The notes beneath the pieces are model-generated. The model was not told the DNA's origin. It did not search any database and was given only the letters and a program-made list of their open reading frames with translations. This document shows positions 1 through 5,285 of a stretch of 45,442 nt of DNA, piece after piece; position 1 is the stretch's first letter, and every line of letters begins with the position of its first letter. A program made the position numbers and the translations under genes. The stretch comes from an uncultured Clostridia bacterium (GTDB lineage: Bacteria; Bacillota; Clostridia; CALYAR01). The DNA lies in contig CALYAR010000045.1 of the NCBI GenBank assembly GCA_944393585.1, forward strand, positions 1 to 45,442, given 5' to 3'.

Positions 1-198
1 CAGGTGTATGAACGGTACAGCTATATGGGCGGCAACCGGCTCAGCCTTAATGTGACCACGCTGGAACACGACGGTACGATCCATTTGGTTGCCATAACGG
101 CGGGAGGAAGCCAGGCCATGTTTTTTAAGATAAATACCTTTGGGGAAGAAGCGTTTTTGGATAAACTCAAAGAGGCGGTCGAACAGTTTCGGTCTTAG
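1..198 (+). CDS. DUF6054-like protein, C-terminal part (gene starts before the window)
   Basis: The reading frame is open from base 1, so only the last 65 or so codons of a gene that begins upstream are present; the GTG at 4 is not a credible start because nothing upstream can be seen. The fragment reads as a small alpha/beta domain with a YMGGNR turn, an ITAGGSQAMFFK strand and a closing amphipathic helix with several Glu/Lys residues. This resembles the C-terminus of small clostridial proteins of unknown function in the DUF6054 family, from memory. The stop codon is followed after 30 bases by the aldose epimerase start, so the two may be co-transcribed. No function can be given. Confidence 0.6.
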   Translation, partial: QVYERYSYMGGNRLSLNVTTLEHDGTIHLVAITAGGSQAMFFKINTFGEEAFLDKLKEAVEQFRS

Positions 199-228
199 TT
201 ATCATAATAATAGAAAGCAGGAGAGAAA

Positions 229-1281
229 ATGGTGCAGACGGAGCAGTTTGGAAGGTTGACAAATGGGACAGAGGCGAAACGCTTTACCATTGTGAACCGG
301 AATGGAATGAAGGCGGTCTTAACAGATCTGGGAGCGAATCTGCTGGAGTTGTGGGTGCCCGATCGGACTGGATCGCTTCGCGACGTTGTATGGGGATATG
401 AGACGGCGGAAGGATATGAGCACAACCCTACGGGATTCGGTTCCACCATTGGACGCAATGCGAACCGCATCGGCGGGGCGGAGGTTACCATTGGCGGCGT
501 ACGCTATCCTCTGGAGAAAAACAACAACGGCCTTCACAATCTCCACAGCGGAACAAAAGGTTATAATAAGCGGATGTGGCAGGCCCGGGTGGAATATCAG
601 GGCGTAGAATTTACTTTAATCAGTCCGGACGGCGACCAGGGCTTTCCGGGAAATGCAGAGATTCACGTTACTTATACCCTGACAGATGAAAATGAATTAA
701 AAATTCGCTATCGTGCGGCGGCAGACCGGGATACGATCTTCAATCTGACGAATCACAGCTACTTTAATTTAGAGGGGGAGGAAAGCGACAGCGTACTGGG
801 GCAGATTGCCTGGATCGATGCGGACTTTATTACTCCGGTTGCAGATTCCCGCGCGATTCCAACGGGGGAAATCCGGCCCGTCAAAGGGACGCCAATGGAC
901 TTTACAAGCCCCAAACCCATTGGTAAGGAGATTGACGCGGATTACGACCAGCTGATCTACGGCGGCGGTTATGACCACAATTATGTGCTGAACCGGCAGG
1001 GAACCTTTCGGAGCGTAGCGTCCCTCTATTCGGAGCAAAGCGGCATTTGGATGGAAGTTTGGACTGATTTGCCGGGGCTTCAGTTTTACACGGCCAATTT
1101 TTTGGATGGCGAAACGGGCGGCAAGCGCGGACGGGTCTATGGCCGCAGGAGCGCGGTCTGCTTTGAAACGCAGTATTATCCGGACGCCGGCCATCACCCC
1201 AATTTTCCGAGCACCGTTGTCCCGGCGGGGAAACAATACGAAACGCAGACCGTCTACGCTTTTTCAGTAAAAGAAAAATAA
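229..1281 (+). CDS. galM: Aldose 1-epimerase (galactose mutarotase)
   Basis: Cytoplasmic enzyme that interconverts alpha and beta anomers of galactose, glucose and related aldoses, feeding the Leloir pathway. The 350-residue length is normal for the family. Visible signatures: a substrate-binding GRNANR segment near residue 75-80, LHNLHSG around 102-108 with His106, the NHSYFNLEG block at 175-183 containing the catalytic acid His176, GYDHNYVL at 247-254 with Asp249, and FETQYYPD at 312-319 containing the catalytic base Glu313. The ATG at 229 is preceded by a GCAGGAG ribosome binding site. No galactose operon genes are beside it, so it may act as a general mutarotase. Identification is secure at family level. 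Confidence 0.95.
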   Translation: MVQTEQFGRLTNGTEAKRFTIVNRNGMKAVLTDLGANLLELWVPDRTGSLRDVVWGYETAEGYEHNPTGFGSTIGRNANRIGGAEVTIGGVRYPLEKNNNGLHNLHSGTKGYNKRMWQARVEYQGVEFTLISPDGDQGFPGNAEIHVTYTLTDENELKIRYRAAADRDTIFNLTNHSYFNLEGEESDSVLGQIAWIDADFITPVADSRAIPTGEIRPVKGTPMDFTSPKPIGKEIDADYDQLIYGGGYDHNYVLNRQGTFRSVASLYSEQSGIWMEVWTDLPGLQFYTANFLDGETGGKRGRVYGRRSAVCFETQYYPDAGHHPNFPSTVVPAGKQYETQTVYAFSVKEK

Positions 1282-1310
1282 AATATCTTCCCCCCGGCAA
1301 ACAGCCGGGT

Positions 1311-1530
1311 ATCTGCAAGACAGTATTGTACTGGGATTGAGAAAGCGGCGCCACATTAAATTGATCGCGCCGGAGCTGGCGAAGTGAAATGGCGTGACTG
1401 AAAAGCTGAAAGCCGGTCGCTCAATAGAATGGGGACGACTGAAGAACGCTTGTAAGGCGCAATCGTGAAGTTTGAGCCGGTTTATGATGGATGCTGAGGA
1501 CGTCCGGACAAAAGTATCCGGGTATTTTTT
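1311..1530 (+). ncRNA. Candidate structured non-coding RNA ending in an intrinsic terminator
   Basis: About 220 bases without an ORF but rich in short complementary segments and purine-rich loops. Seen: a hairpin CAGTA/TACTG at 1321-1333, long-range pairing of ATTGAG (1336-1341) with CTCAAT (1420-1425), CGCC/GGCG at 1368-1381, ACGA/TCGT (1435-1466) enclosing a CGCTT/AAGGCG stem, and a terminal CCGGA/TCCGG hairpin at 1504-1521 followed by six T. A strong CCCGGC-AAACA-GCCGGG hairpin at 1293-1309, just after galM, may end the galM transcript or belong to this RNA. Length and Firmicute setting suggest something like the raiA-motif class, but I cannot confirm the family. It could instead be a degraded region. 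Confidence 0.45.
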
Positions 1531-1560
1531 GTGCAGAGGGTAGAGTTTTTCCTGTTTTTC

Positions 1561-1633
1561 TGATATACTTTCTTCAATAAAAGCTGTGGAGGCGGAGAAT
1601 ATGGTGACATTCTTAAAATTACGAAATATCTAA
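1561..1633 (+). other. Promoter, ribosome binding site and 10-codon stub ORF (possible 5' remnant of a lost gene)
   Basis: An extended -10 element (TG-A-TATACT, 1561-1569) is followed by a strong ribosome binding site GGAGGCGGAG and ATG at 1601, but the frame (MVTFLKLRNI) stops after ten codons at 1631-1633. Immediately afterwards the DNA becomes visibly AT-rich. This looks like the start of a gene whose body was replaced when the next gene arrived; a leader peptide is the alternative. Confidence 0.35.
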
Positions 1634-1648
1634 GTACATAGAACTGCG

Positions 1649-1691
1649 TTAAATAGTTTTATGTACATACAAAATACTAAAAACTATTTAA
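1649..1691 (+). repeat. 12-bp perfect inverted repeat before the P-loop gene
   Basis: TTAAATAGTTTT (1649-1660) is the exact reverse complement of AAAACTATTTAA (1680-1691), with 19 bases between that include the palindrome ATGTACAT (1661-1668). It ends three bases before the AAGGAG ribosome binding site (1694-1699). It could be an operator, a leader hairpin, or an end of the inserted AT-rich segment. Confidence 0.6.
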
Positions 1692-1706
1692 TTAAGGAGA
1701 TTTGTA

Positions 1707-2369
1707 ATGATATTTCAAGATAATGTAATCAAAGAATACTTAAAAAATGTGTATTTTATATCTGGCACACCTTGCGGTGGAAAGACAACGATTTCACGTA
1801 AGCTGGCTAAAAGATACAATCTGCTGGTTTATGACATTGATGAGCAGTTTGCAGGTCATCAGAAAATTTCAAATTCGGCTTTTCAACCATCAATGAACCA
1901 AGTCTTTCGGGATGCCGATGAGTTTTTTTGCCGCACGGTCGAGGAATACAAACAATGGCTGATTGGCAATACAAGAGAACAGCTGGATTTTGTGCTGCTG
2001 GATTTAATTCGTCTTTCACAAAATCAAATTGTATTATGTGACTGCCATTTGGAAGTAGATGAAGCAGATAAATTAACGGAATCATCCAGAATCGTCTTTT
2101 TGATCAAAGAACCTTCAAATTTAGTTGACGATTATTGCAACCGGTCAGACCATCAAGATTTTAGTGATTTTATAAACATTGCATCTGATGTAAAAAGAGC
2201 AAAGGCGGTATGCAGTGAAACCTTAAAAAGCCTCAATGAGAAAAGATATGAACGGATGAAAAACAGTGATTATTTTTGGGTTGAAAGAAGTGAGAACAGT
2301 ACGGTTGACGATACTGTGAGAAAAGTGGAGCAGCATTTTCAATTTGCCGAACGGCTTAAATCCCTTTAG
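1707..2369 (+). CDS. P-loop NTPase of the small-molecule kinase type
   Basis: A 220-residue cytoplasmic protein with a Walker A motif GTPCGGKT at residues 20-27 directly after a first beta strand, followed by a YDIDE segment at about 43-47 where adenylate/shikimate-kinase-like folds place substrate-binding acidic residues. Later segments (IVLCDCHLE, RIVFLIKEP) fit the core beta strands of this fold. No partner domain, signal peptide or membrane segment is seen. The AAGGAG ribosome binding site ends seven bases before ATG 1707. Base composition is clearly more AT-rich than galM before it or the recombinase after it, which suggests horizontal acquisition. It could phosphorylate a nucleoside, antibiotic or other metabolite; the substrate cannot be read from the sequence. 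Confidence 0.6.
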   Translation: MIFQDNVIKEYLKNVYFISGTPCGGKTTISRKLAKRYNLLVYDIDEQFAGHQKISNSAFQPSMNQVFRDADEFFCRTVEEYKQWLIGNTREQLDFVLLDLIRLSQNQIVLCDCHLEVDEADKLTESSRIVFLIKEPSNLVDDYCNRSDHQDFSDFINIASDVKRAKAVCSETLKSLNEKRYERMKNSDYFWVERSENSTVDDTVRKVEQHFQFAERLKSL

Positions 2370-2587
2370 GTATTAAAGGGCGCACTTCCATACCCTCCTG
2401 TTGAGAGTACGGTGCGTTCTTCGGAGCTTCATTTTCCGTTACCAAAAAGAAACTGCATGGCCAAAAATGCTGCATCGTTTCGTTCCGTCAGGGCGGCAGC
2501 CCTTTTGCATTGCTAAAGCGGCTGCCGTCTGCAGACGGTGTTGACAAACTGCTTGCCGTCAGCGAGTTTGAATGATGTGCAGAAAAC

Positions 2588-2621
2588 AATCCTCCGTATG
2601 GATACAACCATACGGAGGATT
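2588..2621 (-). terminator. Intrinsic terminator for the interrupted gene / recombinase transcript
   Basis: A perfect 14-bp stem (2588-2601 with 2608-2621, six-base loop). On the minus strand it is followed by TTGTTTT, so it ends transcripts arriving from the 3' gene half at 2671 and from the recombinase. Confidence 0.85.
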
Positions 2622-2670
2622 TGCTGTTTTACAGACATCGCCCTGTGGCCGGGGCGGAGTGTTTTACGGG

Positions 2671-3084
2671 CTACTGGTCACAGCCGCAGCCGCAATTATT
2701 GTCCCTGGAGCGGGCCGGCGGGAAGAACTGGTTCATGGGGAACTGAATCTTCGAGAACAGGTCGCAGGGGTTTTCTTCGGTTGCCGCGATACATTCTTTA
2801 TCCGGGATTAAGAAGTCGTAGGTCGGGATCAAAAGCTGAACCTTGCGTTCCAGCTTTACAATCGAGAATACGCCGAGCGATACATATACTTTTTTCTGTT
2901 CGCCGCGGATGACGAAGTTGTCGCCGAAAATCTGGCAGATAGTTTCCGGAATCGGCGTGTTTTCGATGGTTTCGTTTTCGCAGCCGCAGCTGCAGCATTC
3001 ATCTACTTCGACCAGTCGGCAGGAGAGTGCGATCGGGTCTACTACCTCCACAGCTGCCCCCAAAGAGGAAGATGAGACGGTCAT
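2671..3084 (-). CDS. 3' half of an interrupted gene: C-terminal part of a Cys-rich protein of unknown function
   Basis: Open frame of 137 codons, but only the last 124 (2671-3045) appear native. The first 13 residues (to AAVE) are encoded by element DNA and the adjoining recombinase end: the ATG at 3084 overlaps the recombinase stop as ATGA, and no good ribosome binding site precedes it. The native part begins VVDPIALS, has a CCSCGC cluster near the start, a VSLGVFSIVKL strand and a CGCGC tail. Joined in frame after Glu171 of the 5' half at 10752-11303, it gives a 295-residue product. From memory such full-length proteins occur in Ruminococcaceae-type clostridia as uncharacterised proteins. 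A coat-like role is inference from the Cys clusters and the skin-like arrangement. Confidence 0.75.
   Translation of the reverse strand: MTVSSSSLGAAVEVVDPIALSCRLVEVDECCSCGCENETIENTPIPETICQIFGDNFVIRGEQKKVYVSLGVFSIVKLERKVQLLIPTYDFLIPDKECIAATEENPCDLFSKIQFPMNQFFPPARSRDNNCGCGCDQ
3046..3065 (-). other. Left attachment site: core CTC plus attP arm
   Basis: Plus-strand CTC at 3046-3048 is the shared core; the element-side arm GCCCCCAAAG at 3056-3065 is the near-exact inverted partner of CTTTGCGGGC at 10775-10784. When the ends are joined as in an excised circle, the arms (9 of 10 bases paired) flank a 16-bp spacer with the TC dinucleotide exactly at the centre of the dyad. That is the geometry of a serine-integrase attP. 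Confidence 0.7.
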
Positions 3085-4568
3085 TTGGTATGAGAGGATG
3101 GATTTGCGGACTGAAATTGAATTTCGGTTTTTCCGTCGGGCGACACGCGGATCTCACAAAGAAGCTGTTTCATTTGCCGGTGGCTCCAATTTTCCAGACC
3201 GAGCCCGCGTTCCGGCGAAAACCGGGGATCGGGCAAAGGCGGGGCGGCTTTTTTCTGCTCCATGGCCTGGCTAAGCCGGGCTTCGCGCCTGCGGCATTCG
3301 GAAACGTTTTGCTTGCATTCTTCGATCGAGATGACGTCGTTTTGATATAAGGTAAGCCATTTGCCGATTTCACGCTGAATTTTAGCCAGTGAGTTTTGAT
3401 ATTGTTCCTGCTGTGCCAACCATTGGGCGGAAGGAGCCGTGCGTTTTTGGCGGATTCGTTCTAACAGTCGAGCAGGTTCTGGCAGTTTGGATAGCAAATA
3501 GGCTTCCAGCCATCCATACAAGTCCGCTTCCGGAAGGGAGACGGCATTGGAACAAAAGGAACTTCCATAGTGGTCATGGCCGGAACAGCGCCAGCGGGGG
3601 GCAGAGTCTCTGGTCTGTTTTCGAATGAACGAGCGGCCGCATTCCGTGCAGCGGATCAGGGTGCTGAGCGGATATGTACTGCTGGGCCGGGTTGCACCGG
3701 AGGTTTGTTTTCCGCGCTCCGAAAGGAGTTTTTGGGCCTTTTCAAATACCTCGTCGGATACGATGCGGTATTCCGGCCGCTCGAGAACAAAGCGTTCTTC
3801 CGGGCCGGTTGTCCGCTGGGCGCCGCTCAGGAAATCCGTGGTTTCGTATTTGTTGGTAATCAATGTCCCTTTGTAGATGGGATTTTGCAGAATGCGCCGG
3901 ACGGTTTTGGGATCCCAGTTACCGCAGCCTTTTTTGGTTGGAACCTGCATGCCGCTAAGCTGTGCGGCAATGCTGCGCGTCCCGGCACCCGCTTCGGTAT
4001 AGAGCGTAAAAATTATCCGAACGACATTTGCTTCGAAGGGGTTTGGCTGGAGCTTAAAAGTGTCTACTTTATCATAGCCAAAGATAAGGTTTGGAACACG
4101 GCCCTTTTTGGCATTAACCTTCTTGCCGAATTTGACCCGCTTGGAAAGGCTTGCGCTTTCTTCCTGTGCTAAGGCGCTGAAAATGGTAAGGACAAATTCC
4201 GAATTTCCCAAAACAGTTTGGTTGTTGGTCAGAAACAGCACTTCAATGCCGCGGCTTTTTAACAGCCGCACGGCATTTAAAAAATCTACCGTATTTCGGG
4301 CAAAGCGGGAGATGTCTTTGACCACTACAAGATCAAAAGAATGCTCTCTGGAATCTTCCAGCAGCTGTAAAAATTCCGGCCGGTTTTTCATTTGTTTTCC
4401 CGAGATCCCTTCATCTGCGTAAATTCGGATCAGTTCATAATGGCTTTTTTGGGCAAATTCTTCAAAAAAGGCCTTCTGATTGGCCAGCGATTCCAGCTGT
4501 TCTTCTTTTTCCGTGCTAACGCGGCAGTAAGCCGCCATCCGTTCCAATTCCCGCCTCACTCCTTCCAT
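3081..4568 (-). CDS. Large serine recombinase (site-specific excisionase/integrase)
   Basis: A 495-residue, apparently intact large serine recombinase. The resolvase-type catalytic domain runs from about 10 to 150 with nucleophile Ser18 in YCRVST and the SRFARN segment at 87-92; a Recombinase DNA-binding domain follows at about 155-270 (GYDKV to KAQKLL). A zinc ribbon has Cys307, Cys310, Cys328 and Cys339, and a coiled-coil-like region lies at about 385-440. Such enzymes cut at a 2-bp core between attP and attB. The gene ends 33 bp from the left core and its stop overlaps the ATG of the 3' gene half. ATG 4568 has little spacing for a ribosome binding site; the in-frame TTG at 4547 or ATG at 4538 (MAAYCRVS) may be the true start, using AAGGAG at 4560-4565. 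A sigma-E-like promoter lies upstream at 4741-4768. Confidence 0.93.
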   Translation of the reverse strand: MEGVRRELERMAAYCRVSTEKEEQLESLANQKAFFEEFAQKSHYELIRIYADEGISGKQMKNRPEFLQLLEDSREHSFDLVVVKDISRFARNTVDFLNAVRLLKSRGIEVLFLTNNQTVLGNSEFVLTIFSALAQEESASLSKRVKFGKKVNAKKGRVPNLIFGYDKVDTFKLQPNPFEANVVRIIFTLYTEAGAGTRSIAAQLSGMQVPTKKGCGNWDPKTVRRILQNPIYKGTLITNKYETTDFLSGAQRTTGPEERFVLERPEYRIVSDEVFEKAQKLLSERGKQTSGATRPSSTYPLSTLIRCTECGRSFIRKQTRDSAPRWRCSGHDHYGSSFCSNAVSLPEADLYGWLEAYLLSKLPEPARLLERIRQKRTAPSAQWLAQQEQYQNSLAKIQREIGKWLTLYQNDVISIEECKQNVSECRRREARLSQAMEQKKAAPPLPDPRFSPERGLGLENWSHRQMKQLLCEIRVSPDGKTEIQFQSANPSSHTK

Positions 4569-4689
4569 ACTGGTCTGGTTTTGAATCGGAAACCGTCGCG
4601 GCGGGGCATGTTAGAATTGCCTCGAGCAGTGTTTCCCATTTTTCCGGCGTATTGGGATCGACCCAAACAAGGTCTGGTTTGCGTTTCGT
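4516..4689 (-). CDS. Possible small protein upstream of the recombinase, no standard start codon
   Basis: A 57-codon frame begins at ACG 4689, four bases after a strong GGAGGTGG ribosome binding site (4693-4700), and reads KRKPDLVWVDPNTPEKWETLL before running into and overlapping the recombinase start. Its residues look protein-like, with an amphipathic helix near the middle. There is no ATG, GTG or TTG in this frame after the upstream stop, so either ACG is used, or an ATG mutated, or the ribosome binding site is a relic. Translation through it could couple to the recombinase. No family recognised. Confidence 0.4.
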   Translation of the reverse strand, partial: TKRKPDLVWVDPNTPEKWETLLEAILTCPAATVSDSKPDQYGRSEAGIGTDGGLLPR

Positions 4690-4740
4690 TTGACCACCTC
4701 CAGTTGAAAACTACCTTCCCATCAGGATGGTTTCATTTCA

Positions 4741-4768
4741 TTTCTATGCGGTAAGATTTGGAATATGT
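4741..4768 (-). promoter_or_regulatory. Sigma-E-like promoter for the recombinase
   Basis: On the minus strand, ACATATT (4768-4762) and CATAGAAA (4748-4741) are separated by 13 bases. This resembles the Bacillus mother-cell sigma-E pattern, roughly KMATATT and CATACAHT with a 13-15 base gap. Six of seven and six of eight positions agree. The predicted start near 4734 precedes the ribosome binding site at 4693-4700. B. subtilis spoIVCA, the skin recombinase gene, is also controlled by sigma-E. Motifs this short can occur by chance. Confidence 0.45.
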
Positions 4769-4770
4769 TC

Positions 4771-4842
4771 GCATATCACAAATATGCAAAAGGGATCTTG
4801 CGCTCTGTAATTATTGACATATGGCCAAAATAGAGGTACAAT
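4771..4842 (+). promoter_or_regulatory. Sigma-A promoter and upstream inverted repeat for the DUF134 operon
   Basis: TTGACA (4814-4819), a 17-base spacer and TACAAT (4837-4842) form a near-consensus promoter reading into the cargo operon. Upstream, GCATAT/ATATGC (4771-4787) with a five-base spacer forms an inverted repeat that could bind a regulator, possibly the DUF134 protein itself; it also abuts the recombinase promoter region. Confidence 0.8.
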
Positions 4843-4871
4843 ACCAGTAGATTCCAAATGGAGGGGTGAAC

Positions 4872-5225
4872 ATGCCGAGACCGCAGAAGTGCCGAAAAAT
4901 TTGTGCATTGCCGAAAGTTGTGAACTTTGGGCCGCTGGAGTATGTACCGGAAGAGGAAGAAGCGGTTCAGATGGGGGTCGATGAATTTGAAGTGATCCGG
5001 CTGATTGATTTGCTGGGAATGACCCAGCAGCAGTGTGCAAAACGGATGGGCATTGCCCGCACAACCGTAACGAGGATCTATGAATCTGCCCGCAGAAAGA
5101 CGGCGGACGCGCTGGCCAATGGAAAAAAACTGACCATTGGCGGCGGGGAATTTACTGTCTGCGATGGTCTGCGTCCGGAATGTGCAGACAATGAAAATTG
5201 CTGCTGGCGCAGCAGAAACGGATGA
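4872..5225 (+). CDS. DUF134 (UPF0251) family DNA-binding protein
   Basis: A 117-residue putative regulator starting MPRPQKCRKIC, the hallmark opening of the DUF134 family, followed by FGP and a sigma-70-region-4-like helix-turn-helix at about 45-80 (EVIRLIDL, MTQQQCAKRMGIARTTVTRIYESAR). The C-terminal tail carries four Cys residues (VCDGLRPEC, ENCCW), possibly metal- or redox-sensing together with the N-terminal Cys pair. The ATG at 4872 is chosen because GGAGGGG (4860-4866) is correctly spaced from it, whereas the upstream in-frame GTG at 4866 lies inside that site. It is first in the cargo operon, 60 bases before the sulfur enzyme, so control of that operon is a reasonable inference. Confidence 0.85.
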   Translation: MPRPQKCRKICALPKVVNFGPLEYVPEEEEAVQMGVDEFEVIRLIDLLGMTQQQCAKRMGIARTTVTRIYESARRKTADALANGKKLTIGGGEFTVCDGLRPECADNENCCWRSRNG

Positions 5226-5285
5226 AAAAGTCCTGGATGGAGAAAAGCCCGTCTGGGAAAAAATAATGAAACGGGGGTTTAATTT

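Noticed and set aside
2525-2538. CCGTC-TGCA-GACGG palindrome and a small GGGC/GCCC-TTTT hairpin near 2487-2500
   Set aside because: Could help end the P-loop gene transcript, but stems are short and poorly placed; region 2370-2587 otherwise shows nothing definite.
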